Shown piece after piece: positions 50,433 through 59,230 of a DNA stretch of 64,000 bases (its first letter is position 1; the number at the start of each line of letters is the position of its first letter). The stretch covers positions 207,111-271,110 of the forward strand of contig NZ_BMOI01000002.1 of the NCBI RefSeq assembly GCF_014646995.1, given 5' to 3'. Origin of the DNA: Curtobacterium luteum. GTDB lineage: Bacteria > Actinomycetota > Actinomycetes > Actinomycetales > Microbacteriaceae. A model generated the notes under the pieces. The model was not told the DNA's origin. It searched no databases and worked only from the letters and a program-made list of their open reading frames with translations. Both the position numbers and the translations under genes were made by a program.

Positions 50433-51857
50433 TCAGGCGTCGATGTTGTCCCAGCCCTCGGGCCCCTCGGTCCCGGCGGCGTAGTCGTCCAGGGGCACGC
50501 GGCCGTCTCGCCAGGCCTGCAGGAACGGCTCGACGACCTTCCACCCCTGCACGGCGCTGTCGCCACGGACCGACAGGGTGGCGTCGCCCTCGAGGACCCC
50601 GGCGAGCACCTCGCCGTAGGCACTCAGCCGACCGGGGTTGAACGTCACCGACAGCGCCGTGTGGTCGATCGTGTACGGGTCGCCGGGGCCGTTCACGTTG
50701 AGCTCGAGCTGGAGTTCGTCCGGGGCGATCCAGATGCGGAGCCGGTCGGGCAGTTCGGCCCCGGTCAGCCCGTTCGGCACGTGCGGGGAGTCCTTGAACG
50801 TGATGATGATCTCGCGACGCTGCTTCCCGAGCGCCTTGCCGGAGCGGAGCGTGATCGGGACGCCGGCCCACCGCCAGTTCGCGACCTCGAGGGTGAGCTG
50901 GGCGAGGGTCTCGGTGCCGAGCGAGGGGTCCACACCCTCCTCGTCCACGTAGCTCGGCAGCTGACGATCACCGATGGTCCCCGCGGTGTAGCGGGCACGC
51001 TTGCCCGCGGCCACCGCGTCACCGCCCCAGGGCCGGACGGCACGGAGGACGAGCTCCTTCTGCGTGCGGAGGTCGTCGGCGTCGATCGACGCGGGGGCCT
51101 CCATCGCGACGACGGCCATCACCTGGAGCAGGTGGCTCTGGATCATGTCGACGAGGGCGCCCGCCTTGTCGTAGTAGCGGGCGCGGCCCTCGAGCCCGAG
51201 GGTCTCGTCGTAGACGATGTCGATGCGCTCGACGTGCTGCGACGAGAGCAGCGGCTCGATGATGCGGTTCGCGAACCGGAGCCCGAGCAGGTTGAGCACG
51301 GTGGACCGACCGAGGAAGTGGTCGACGCGGTGGATGCGCTCCTCGGGCAGGAACCCGTGCAGGACGTCGTTGAGGTGCTCGGCGCTCCGGGCGTCGGTGC
51401 CGAACGGCTTCTCGAGCGCGAAGCGGGTGCCCTGCGGGAGGTCGAGCCCGGCCAGCACCTCGCAGCTCTTCTCGGTGACGGCGGGCGGGAGCGCGAAGTA
51501 GACCGCCGGGTCGTGCTGGCAGTCGGCGAGCAGGGCCTTCAGGTCGTCCGCGCTGGTGACGTCCGACTTGCGGTAGCTCGACGCCTCGACGACGGCGCGG
51601 AGTCGGGCGCTCAGCCGCTCGGACCCGTCGTGCGCGCCCTCGTCCTCCTCGTTCTTCGACGCCTGTGCGTTCTCGAACGCGTCGTGCACGAGACGCTTCC
51701 AGTCGTCGTCCGACAGGTCCTCCGTGCCGGCGCCGACGAGCTGCACGTCCCAGTCCTCCTTCACCTCCAGGAGGGTCGCGAGGCCGGGGAGCAGCAGCCG
51801 CTTCGACAGGTCGCCGCTGGCACCGAGGATGAGCAGGGTGGTCTGGAGGCTCGACAT
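50433..51857 (-). CDS. zwf: Glucose-6-phosphate dehydrogenase
   Basis: The 474-residue enzyme oxidises glucose 6-phosphate to 6-phosphogluconolactone with NADP, the entry to the oxidative pentose phosphate path. The nucleotide motif GASGDLSKR is at 12-20 and the active-site RVDHFLG at 177-183, where the family usually has RIDHYLG. ALEKPFG (147-153) is also typical. ATG 51857 is chosen; an in-frame GTG at 51875 is possible. It stands apart from tal/tkt and opcA, so it may be a second, specialised copy. Confidence 0.93.
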   Translation of the reverse strand: MSSLQTTLLILGASGDLSKRLLLPGLATLLEVKEDWDVQLVGAGTEDLSDDDWKRLVHDAFENAQASKNEEDEGAHDGSERLSARLRAVVEASSYRKSDVTSADDLKALLADCQHDPAVYFALPPAVTEKSCEVLAGLDLPQGTRFALEKPFGTDARSAEHLNDVLHGFLPEERIHRVDHFLGRSTVLNLLGLRFANRIIEPLLSSQHVERIDIVYDETLGLEGRARYYDKAGALVDMIQSHLLQVMAVVAMEAPASIDADDLRTQKELVLRAVRPWGGDAVAAGKRARYTAGTIGDRQLPSYVDEEGVDPSLGTETLAQLTLEVANWRWAGVPITLRSGKALGKQRREIIITFKDSPHVPNGLTGAELPDRLRIWIAPDELQLELNVNGPGDPYTIDHTALSVTFNPGRLSAYGEVLAGVLEGDATLSVRGDSAVQGWKVVEPFLQAWRDGRVPLDDYAAGTEGPEGWDNIDA

Positions 51858-51994
51858 GCCCCAGACCGTACTCACGAGTCCTGCAGGTGGCCGGGTCCGG
51901 GGCCGTGCCGTCGGGTCGCGTGCACCGGCGCCCGCTCCGGGCGTGCCTCCGGTCTCGCCGATACGGTGGGGGCAGTCCGGCGCGAGGGAGCACG

Positions 51995-53149
51995 ATGAGC
52001 AGTGAGCACGACGGGCGGCGCCTCCGCGTCGCAGTGATCGGGACGGGCATGATCGCGGGCGTCCACGTCCGGGCCGCCGCCGCCTCGGGCGCGGAGGTGC
52101 TCGGCGTCCTCGGTCGCACGCCGGCGCGCTCGGAGCAGGTCGCCGCGCAGCTCGGCCTCCCGCGGGGCTACGCCTCGCTCGACGAGGTGATCGCGGACGC
52201 CCCGGACGTCGTGCACGTCTGCACCCCGAACGGGCAGCACCACCCCCAGTCGCTCGCGGCCATCCGTGCCGGCATCCACGTGGTGTGCGAGAAGCCGCTG
52301 GCGCTCGACCCGGCCCAGGCGGACGAGCTCGTCGCCGCGGCCGCCGAGGCCGGCGTCGTCGCGACGGTCCCGTTCGTGTACCGCTACCACCCGATCGTGC
52401 GCGAGATCCGGGCCCGGGTCGCGGACGGCGAGCTCGGTCGGCTGCTCGCCGTGCACGGGCACTACCTCCAGGACTGGATGCTCGACGAGGACGCGTCGTC
52501 GTGGCGGGTGGACCCGTCGTCGAGCGGCGTCTCGCGCGCCTTCGCGGACATCGGTTCGCACTGGTGCGACCTCGTGGAGTTCGTCACGGGGCAGCGGTTC
52601 GTCGAGGTGTCGGCAGCGACCGACGTCGTGTACCCGACCCGACCGGCGGCGTCCGGTCCGTCCTTCTCCGGCTCCCCCGACCCCGATCCGGTCGCGGACG
52701 CCAGCGAGCGCGCCGAGGTCACGACGGAGGACACCGCCGTCGCCACCTTCCGGACCGAGGCCGGGCGCATCGGCAACGTCGTCATCTCGCAGGTCTCCGC
52801 CGGGCGCAAGAACCGGCTCTGGTTCGAGGTGGACGGCACGCTCGGCTCCGCGGCCTTCGACCAGGAGCAGCCCGAGTCCGCCTGGTTCGGCACCGACCGC
52901 GGGGCGCAGATCGTGGTCCGGGACCCGTCGCAGGGCGTGCCCGACCAGCGACGCCTGGCGATGGTGCCGGCCGGGCACCCGCAGGGGTACCTCGACGCGT
53001 TCACCGCGTTCGTCTCGGACACGTACGAGGCAGTCCGGGGCGGGTCGCCCGAGGGGCTGCCGACGTTCGCGGACGGCGCCCGGGCCGCGGCGATCATCGA
53101 GGCCGTGGTCCGGAGCGCGGCCGCACGCGACTGGCGGACGATCGGCTGA
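51995..53149 (+). CDS. Gfo/Idh/MocA family oxidoreductase
   Basis: The 384-residue NAD(P)-dependent dehydrogenase opens with the Rossmann motif VAVIGTGMIAGVHVRA and has the family EKP signature in VVCEKPLALDPAQ. The C-terminal substrate domain includes VSRAFADIGSHWCDLVEFV with the usual Asp-x-x-x-His pattern. Family members oxidise sugars, inositols or their acids; here the target is unknown. ATG 51995 follows GCGAGGGAG. It is divergent from zwf, so both may share a promoter region. Confidence 0.9.
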   Translation: MSSEHDGRRLRVAVIGTGMIAGVHVRAAAASGAEVLGVLGRTPARSEQVAAQLGLPRGYASLDEVIADAPDVVHVCTPNGQHHPQSLAAIRAGIHVVCEKPLALDPAQADELVAAAAEAGVVATVPFVYRYHPIVREIRARVADGELGRLLAVHGHYLQDWMLDEDASSWRVDPSSSGVSRAFADIGSHWCDLVEFVTGQRFVEVSAATDVVYPTRPAASGPSFSGSPDPDPVADASERAEVTTEDTAVATFRTEAGRIGNVVISQVSAGRKNRLWFEVDGTLGSAAFDQEQPESAWFGTDRGAQIVVRDPSQGVPDQRRLAMVPAGHPQGYLDAFTAFVSDTYEAVRGGSPEGLPTFADGARAAAIIEAVVRSAAARDWRTIG

Positions 53150-53182
53150 GCACTCGCGTCCGGCCGGGGGTCGGACCGGACC

Positions 53183-53238
53183 GACTGGAGGCCCGGATCA
53201 CGTGACCGACGTCGGTCACGTGATCCGGGCCTCCAGTC
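53183..53238. repeat. GGAGGC-type palindrome, 56 bases
   Basis: A perfect palindrome with 28-bp arms and no loop (centre 53210/53211) carries GACTGGAGGCCCGGATCACG and its complement. It lies between two plus-strand genes and is the longest of the family in the window. Confidence 0.85.
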
Positions 53239-53274
53239 TGAGCGCGCACAGCAAGCGGGATGCACGCTGGAGCC

Positions 53275-55089
53275 ATGAGCACGACCGTGAGCGACTTCGT
53301 CATCGACCGCATCAAGTCCTGGGGCGTGACCCGGGTCTTCGGCTACCCGGGTGACGGGATCGGCGCGTTCGACGGCGCCCTCGGCAAGGCCGACGGCAGC
53401 GAGCGCGCCCTCGAGTACGTGCGGCCGACCCACGAGGAGATCGCGGCGCTCATGGCCACCGCGCACGCGAAGTTCACCGGCGAGGTCGGGGTCTGCGTCG
53501 CCACCTCGAGCCCCGGTGCGTTCCACATGCTCAACGGGCTGTACGACGCGCAGATGGACAACCAGCCGGTGGTCGCGATCGTCGGGCAGCAGGGACTCGC
53601 GTCGATCGGGTCGTTCACCCAGCAGGAGTCGAACCTCGAGCGCGTGTTCGCCGACGTGGCCTGCTACGTCGAGACCGTGGCGTCCCCGGACGCCGCCGGG
53701 GTGGTGATCGACACGGCGTTCCGCACCGCGATGCTGCGGAAGCAGCCCGCCGTGGTGGTGCTCCCCCACGACGTGCAGGCGATGGCGTGGGAGGAGCCCG
53801 CGGCCGAGCACTGGGTCTCCCGGTCGAGCGACGTGCCGGCCTCGACGCGGATCACGCCGTCGGCCGACGACGTCCGGAGGTTCGCGGAGATCCTGAACTC
53901 CGGGAAGAAGATCACCTTCCTGGTCGGAGCCGGCGCCCGCGGCGCCACGGACCAGGTGCTCGCGGCGGCGGAGCGGACCGGCGCCGGGATCATCACCGCG
54001 CTCCGCGGCAAGGACGTCGTGCCGTCGGACGTGCCGTACCACACGCAGCAGGTCGGGCTGCTCGGTTCCCGGCCCTCCCTGACGCAGATCAAGGAGTGCG
54101 ACACGATCGTGCTCCTCGGGACGAACTACCCCTACGGCGAGTACCTGCCGAAGTCGGGGCAGGCGCGGGGCGTGCAGGTCGACATCAAGCCCGAGCAGCT
54201 CGGCCTGCGGTACCCGACCGAGCTCAACCTCTGGGGCGACGTCGGTGCGACGCTCGACGCCGTCATGCCGCTCCTGGAGCAGACCACCGACCACTCGTGG
54301 CAGGAGCAGCTCGCCGACGAGATGCGCGAGTGGGAGGCCGAGATGGCCCGCCAGGCCGAGGTCTCCTACAGCGACGGGGTCAACCCGCGCCGGGTCATCC
54401 GCGCGGTGAACGAACGGCTGCCCGAGCGCGTCACCGTGACCTGCGACGCGGGCACCACGGCGGACTGGTACGGCCACCACATCCGGCTCCGTCGGGGCAT
54501 GCACGGCGACATGTCCGGCCGGCTCGCGACCATGCTCGCGGCGATGCCGTACGCCGTCGCGGCGAAGTTCGCGTTCCCGGACGCGCCGGCGGTCTGCACG
54601 ATCGGCGACGGCGCGTTCCAGATGCTCGGGATGAACGAGCTCATCACCGTGAAGAAGTACATGGCGAACTGGCCGAACCAGCAGCTCGTCATCGTGATCA
54701 TGCACAACGACGACCTCGGCCAGGTCTCGTGGGAGATGCGGACCGAGGACGGCAACCCGATGTGGCGCGGCTCGCAGGACGTCGAGACGATGGACTACGC
54801 CGGGTACGCCGAGCTCCTCGGGTTCACCGGCATCGCGGTGCACGACGACAGCGAGGTCGACGCGGCCGTCGAGCGGGCGTTCGCGAACCCCGGGGTGACC
54901 GTGATCGACGCGTACGTCAGCCGCAGCGTGCCGCCGCTCCCTCCGCACATCACGGCGGAGTACGCGATCAACACCGCGAAGAGCCTGCTCAAGGGCGACC
55001 CGGTCGAGCTCGACGTCGTGAAGGACTCGGCGAAGGCGATGGCCGCGGAGGCCGTCGAGCGGGTGAAGGGCGCCCTCGGCCGCGACTGA
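53275..55089 (+). CDS. ThDP-dependent enzyme (pyruvate oxidase/acetolactate synthase-like)
   Basis: The 604-residue protein has the three domains of this superfamily. The N-terminal part has VFGYPGDGIGAFDGAL and the activating glutamate in PTHEEIAALM (about residue 54). A middle domain follows, then the ThDP-binding motif GDGAFQMLGMNELITVKKYM with NDDLGQVSWE. It most resembles pyruvate oxidase/dehydrogenase-type enzymes used in mixed carbon metabolism; acetolactate synthase activity is unlikely without a partner subunit. ATG 53275 is chosen; ATG 53260 is possible. No pathway partners are adjacent. Confidence 0.88.
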   Translation: MSTTVSDFVIDRIKSWGVTRVFGYPGDGIGAFDGALGKADGSERALEYVRPTHEEIAALMATAHAKFTGEVGVCVATSSPGAFHMLNGLYDAQMDNQPVVAIVGQQGLASIGSFTQQESNLERVFADVACYVETVASPDAAGVVIDTAFRTAMLRKQPAVVVLPHDVQAMAWEEPAAEHWVSRSSDVPASTRITPSADDVRRFAEILNSGKKITFLVGAGARGATDQVLAAAERTGAGIITALRGKDVVPSDVPYHTQQVGLLGSRPSLTQIKECDTIVLLGTNYPYGEYLPKSGQARGVQVDIKPEQLGLRYPTELNLWGDVGATLDAVMPLLEQTTDHSWQEQLADEMREWEAEMARQAEVSYSDGVNPRRVIRAVNERLPERVTVTCDAGTTADWYGHHIRLRRGMHGDMSGRLATMLAAMPYAVAAKFAFPDAPAVCTIGDGAFQMLGMNELITVKKYMANWPNQQLVIVIMHNDDLGQVSWEMRTEDGNPMWRGSQDVETMDYAGYAELLGFTGIAVHDDSEVDAAVERAFANPGVTVIDAYVSRSVPPLPPHITAEYAINTAKSLLKGDPVELDVVKDSAKAMAAEAVERVKGALGRD

Positions 55090-55105
55090 CCACCACGTGG
55101 TGCCC

Positions 55106-55123
55106 GTGTGAACATCGTGTGAC
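55106..55123 (+). promoter_or_regulatory. Pho-box-like direct repeat
   Basis: GTGTGAAC, ATC, GTGTGAC forms a direct repeat with 11-base spacing; its complement reads GTCACACGATGTTCACAC, close to actinobacterial PhoP boxes. It lies 55-72 bases before the 5'-nucleotidase start. Regulation by phosphate is inferred. Confidence 0.45.
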
Positions 55124-55177
55124 GCGTTCGGGGGTCAGCTGGCGTGTCGCCTGTGCGTTCTCCTAGGTTCGTCGCCG

Positions 55178-57532
55178 ATGAACACTTCCCACCACTCCCG
55201 AACGCGTCGTGGGCGCGTCGTCGCGGGCGCAGCGCTCGCCACGGCGGGCGTCCTCGTCGCGCTGTCCGTCCCGTCCGTCGCCAGCGCTGCCGACGGTGAC
55301 ACCACGATCGACATCGTCGACATCAACGACTTCCACGGTCGGATCGAGTCCGAGGGCACGACCGCCGACAAGGCCGCCGGTGCCGCTCGGCTCGCGACCG
55401 TGGTGCAGTCCTGGCGTGAGGCGAACCCGAACACGATCTTCACGAGCGCGGGCGACAACGTCGGCGCATCGACCTTCACGTCGCTCATCCAGCAGGACAC
55501 CCCGACCATCGAGGCCCTGAACGCGATGCGGCTCGACGTCAGCGCGATCGGCAACCACGAGCTCGACAAGGGTCAGGACGACTTCACCGACCGCATCGAG
55601 GCGGCCGCGGACTGGCAGTACGTCTCGGCGAACATCGTCGAGGAGGGCACGACCACGCCGGCCTTCACGCCGTACCAGATCGTCGAGAAGGGCGGGGTCG
55701 AGGTCGGCTTCATCGGCGCGACGACCGAGGACCTCATCCCCGGACTCGTCAGCCCCGGCGGGGTCGAGGGGCTCGAGATGGCCCCGGTGGTGAGCCAGGT
55801 CAACAAGTACGCTGACGAGCTCACCGACGGCGACCCGGACAACGGCGAGGCCGACGTGCTCGTGCTCCTCGTGCACGAGGGGGCGGCGTCGAGCAACATC
55901 GCCGACGCGACCGGGTCGAGCACCTTCGCGAAGATCGCCGCCGGCGTCGACGAGCGGGTCTCGGCGATCGTCTCGGCGCACACCCACTTCTCGTACGACC
56001 ACGAGATCGCCGGGCCGACGGGCGAGCTCCGCCCCGTCATCCAGACCGGTTCCTACGGCGTCAACTACGGGCACCTGCAGCTGACGGTGGACGCGGACAA
56101 GCAGCTCACCGACATCTCGGCCGAGGTCACGCCGGTCAACACCGACCCGCGCACCGCGACCGACACCTCGTCGGTCGCCGAGGTCGCGGGGATCGTCGCC
56201 GACGCGAAGGCCGTCGCCGAGGTCGAGGGCGCGAAGCCGCTCGGGAAGGTCACCGGCGACCTCCGCCGCGCCGTCCAGTCGGACCGCACGAGCGAGAACC
56301 GCGGCGGGGAGTCGGTGCTCGGCAACAACATCGCCGAGGTGCAGCGAGCCGCCACCGCCCGGAACGGCTCGCAGGTCGCCTTCATGAACCCCGGCGGCCT
56401 GCGCACCGACATCCTGTACAGGTCGAGCGGCGCGAACGATCCGGACGGCACCGTGACCTACAAGGAGGCGGCGCTCGTCCAACCGTTCGCGAACACCCTC
56501 GTCACCGAGGACATGACCGGTCAGCAGATCAAGGACGCGCTCGAGCAGCAGTGGCAGCCGGACGGCTCGGACCGCCCCTTCCTGAAGCTCGGCGTCTCCG
56601 ACGGCTTCGCCTACACCTACGACCCCGCGAAGGGTCGTGGGGAGCGCATCACCACGATGACGCTCGACGGCGAGCCGATCGCCCTCACCGACACGCTCAA
56701 GGTCACGGTCAACTCGTTCCTCTCGACCGGCGGCGACAAGTTCTCCGCGTTCACGACCGGGAAGAACATCGCCGACTCGGGCCAGGTCGACCTCCAGGCT
56801 CAGGTCGACTACTTCGCGGCGAACCCCGTCGTGACGCCGCCGAAGGACCAGCGTGCGGTCGGGGTCACGGTCTCCCCCACGCCGGACGGCGGCTTCCGGC
56901 CCGGTGACGAGGTCACGGTGCGCCTGTCGTCGCTCGTGTTCTCGAGCGAGGACCCGTCCGCAGCAGGATCGGTGTCGATCGGTGCCGGGGACGAGGAGCT
57001 CGCCAGCGCCCCGATCGACCCGACCATCGTGGACAAGACGGACGAGCAGGGCACGGCGACGCTGACCTTCACGGTCCCCGGCGCAACGGCCTCCGACGAC
57101 GGGGTGGCACGTGCTGCTGCCTCGACCCGCGCGGTCGCCGCAGCCGAGACGGCCGAGCAGCCCCTCGTCGTGACGCTGCCCGGCGGCCAGACGATCACCC
57201 TCGCGGTGACGATCCCGGCCGAGACGGCAGCCGAGCCGGAGCCCGAGCCCGGGACGGACCCGACCGACCCCGCCGACCCCACCGACCCGGGCACGCTCCC
57301 GGGCGTCGAGGACGGCGGTGACGTCGACGGCGGCGCCGGGACCGGCGTGCCGATCGACGACGGCGACGGTGACGTCGACGCGATCGTGCCGACGGACGAG
57401 CTCGCCTTCACGGGCGCCGAGCTGACCGGGCCCGCGATCGCGGCCGGTCTGCTCCTCCTCGCCGGCGTCGCAGGCCTGGTGGTCGCTCGACGGGGGCGCG
57501 CGCAGCGTGCCGCAGCGGGCACGGCTGACTGA
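55178..57532 (+). CDS. Surface-anchored 5'-nucleotidase family metallophosphatase
   Basis: The 784-residue precursor has a signal peptide (about 1-37), a calcineurin-like metallophosphatase domain (DINDFHGRIES near 49-59, GNHELDKG near 128-135, a late SAHTHFSYDHE) and a C-terminal 5'-nucleotidase domain (NNIAEVQ, FMNPGGLRTDI). Then come a Pro/Asp-rich spacer and a sorting signal, LAFTG at 742-746, a hydrophobic helix and a basic tail. LAxTG motifs are targets of class E sortases in actinobacteria. The enzyme would release phosphate and nucleosides from extracellular nucleotides. Confidence 0.93.
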   Translation: MNTSHHSRTRRGRVVAGAALATAGVLVALSVPSVASAADGDTTIDIVDINDFHGRIESEGTTADKAAGAARLATVVQSWREANPNTIFTSAGDNVGASTFTSLIQQDTPTIEALNAMRLDVSAIGNHELDKGQDDFTDRIEAAADWQYVSANIVEEGTTTPAFTPYQIVEKGGVEVGFIGATTEDLIPGLVSPGGVEGLEMAPVVSQVNKYADELTDGDPDNGEADVLVLLVHEGAASSNIADATGSSTFAKIAAGVDERVSAIVSAHTHFSYDHEIAGPTGELRPVIQTGSYGVNYGHLQLTVDADKQLTDISAEVTPVNTDPRTATDTSSVAEVAGIVADAKAVAEVEGAKPLGKVTGDLRRAVQSDRTSENRGGESVLGNNIAEVQRAATARNGSQVAFMNPGGLRTDILYRSSGANDPDGTVTYKEAALVQPFANTLVTEDMTGQQIKDALEQQWQPDGSDRPFLKLGVSDGFAYTYDPAKGRGERITTMTLDGEPIALTDTLKVTVNSFLSTGGDKFSAFTTGKNIADSGQVDLQAQVDYFAANPVVTPPKDQRAVGVTVSPTPDGGFRPGDEVTVRLSSLVFSSEDPSAAGSVSIGAGDEELASAPIDPTIVDKTDEQGTATLTFTVPGATASDDGVARAAASTRAVAAAETAEQPLVVTLPGGQTITLAVTIPAETAAEPEPEPGTDPTDPADPTDPGTLPGVEDGGDVDGGAGTGVPIDDGDGDVDAIVPTDELAFTGAELTGPAIAAGLLLLAGVAGLVVARRGRAQRAAAGTAD

Positions 57533-57557
57533 TGCGGCCGTCTGACGCGACCGTCTG

Positions 57558-57603
57558 ACGGACTGGAGGCGCGGTGCCAGCGGGCACCGCGCCTCCAGTC
57601 CGT
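57558..57603. repeat. GGAGGC palindrome
   Basis: Perfect 21-bp arms (57558-57578 and 57583-57603) with a 4-nt loop lie 25 bases after the nucleotidase stop, in a convergent gap. A terminator role fits. Confidence 0.85.
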
Positions 57604-57869
57604 ACGGTGTCCCGTCCGGGACGTCCCTGTCCATGCGGGCCGGTGCGGCGTATCCTCGGCACTGTCGCATCGCGACGCGTCGCGCCGGGTCATCTCTCAT
57701 CCGCCGGCGGTGGTTCCGCTCGGTGCGGACTCCGCGGCGCGGGTGCTCTCCGTCTCCAGGGAAACGACGGAGGGCACCCACCACCCGGTCCGTCGACACT
57801 GGTCAGCGCGAGCCGCCGGTCCGCGCGAGCCTCTGGTCAGCGCCCGCGCAGGTCAGCGCCCGCCGCAGG
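57604..57869. other. Gap with a candidate RNA hairpin
   Basis: No convincing gene. A strong hairpin (57741-57754 with 57766-57779, one G:T pair, 11-nt loop TCCAGGGAAAC) and a -10-like TATCCT near 57650 are visible. The right end holds repeats of GGTCAGCGCCCGC. A small non-coding RNA is possible but unproven. Confidence 0.35.
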
Positions 57870-59230
57870 TCAGCGGAAGAGCTGCTCGGCGATGTACGAC
57901 CCCTTGCGCGGGGCCGGTGGGACCGCGAAGACCGCCGAGCCGATGTGCGAGACGTACTCGTTCAGCCGGTCCGAGGCCCCGAGCTTCCGCTGGAGCCGCT
58001 CGAAGTGCTCCGGGTCGTTCATGTACGCGGCGAACAGCAGCCCGGCGTCGAGCTGGCCGTACTGGTTCAGGCCGTCCGTGTAGTTGTACCCGCGGCGGAG
58101 GATCTTCACGCCGCCGTTGGCTTCGTGCGCCGCGAGGGCGATGTGCGACCGGGCGTCGATCTTCGTCGTCCCGTCACCGTGCGCCGCGTGGAAGTCCGGC
58201 GTCGTGTGCTCCGATCCGCCGGAGAGCGGTGCCCCGTCGATCTTGGTCCGACCGAACACCCGCTGCTGGTCGCTGACCACGTCGGCGTCCCACGTCTCGA
58301 GGTTCATCCGGATCTTCCGGACGACCTGGTAGGTACCGCCGCGCATCCACGCCGCGCCGTCCCCGGGCTGGTCGACCCACACGAAGCGGTCGAACTCGTC
58401 GTCCGTGGTGACGTTCCGGGTGCCGTCCTTGAACCCCATGAGGTTCCGCGGGGTCGACTGCGACGGGCCAGCGGAGGCGCGGCCGAACCCGAGCACCGTC
58501 CAGCGTACGGTCGCGGTGCCGCGGGCCATGCGGGCGAGGTCCCGGACCGCGTGGTAGGCCACTTGGGGGTCGTCCGCGCAGGCCTGCAGGGAGAGGTCCC
58601 CGCCGGTCAGTTGCTCGTCGAGGTTGTCGCTCGGCAGGGTCGGGATCGCGGCGAGGTGCGCCGGACGCTTGTCGGCCAACCCGAAGCGCTCGTCGAACAC
58701 GCCCGGTCCGAGGCCGACCGTGACGGTGAGCGACGCCGGCCCGAGGTCGAGGGCCTCGCCGGTGTCGGCGCCGACGCCGTTGCCGTGCGCCGGCTCGACG
58801 CTGCCGACGGTCTTGCCCGCCTGCAGCTGGGCGATCGCGGCCGACCACCGGGCGAGCAGCACCTGCAGGTCCGTCGCGACCGACGTCGACAGGTCGAAGG
58901 TCATGAAGACGCAGTGGCGCTGCGGGACGGTCCGGATGCCGCCCTGCGGCTGGCCGGCGGCCGTCGCGTAGAAGGGGTGCTGCTGCGAGAGGTCGAGCGA
59001 TTCGTCGCCGTTCGTGGCGGCGGCGAGGGGTTCACCCCGGTCGCGGCGGCCGCGCCGGCGATGCCGACGGCCGCGCCGACCCCGGCTCCAGCGGCGGCCA
59101 GGCCGGCGCCGAGGAGACCGCGGCGCGAGAACCCCGACGAGTGCTGCGCCGTCGCCCGGTCGGGGTCCGCCGGGTGCTGCGCCGTCGCCCGGTCGGGGTC
59201 CGCCGGGTGCTGCTCGTGCTCGGTCGTCAC
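57870..59230 (-). pseudogene. efeB: efeB, Dyp-type peroxidase, split by a one-base frameshift
   Basis: Two overlapping frames together make a typical Tat-exported EfeB. Frame A starts at GTG 59230 (four-base overlap with the efeO stop) and gives a 33-bp duplicated N-terminus (HPADPDRATAQ twice), then SRRGLLGAGLAAAG as the twin-arginine signal. Frame B gives the heme domain: DLSQQHPFYATAAGQPQGG, the GFKDG motif, GGSEHTTPDFHAAHGDG, and the proximal His region RSHIALAAHEANGG. Adding one C to the run at 59027-59030 (GGGG on plus) joins them as NP-LAAATNGDES, and the total length then fits. It is either a real mutation or a sequencing slip. Confidence 0.8.
59141..59206. repeat. 33-bp tandem duplication in the efeB N-terminus
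   Basis: Two identical 33-base units (59141-59173 and 59174-59206) encode HPADPDRATAQ twice before the twin-arginine motif. The length keeps the frame. Confidence 0.9.

Noticed and set aside
57604..57869. A known riboswitch (TPP, SAM, c-di-AMP, cobalamin)
   Set aside because: The conserved core motifs of these classes are not found by eye; only an unassigned hairpin is visible.
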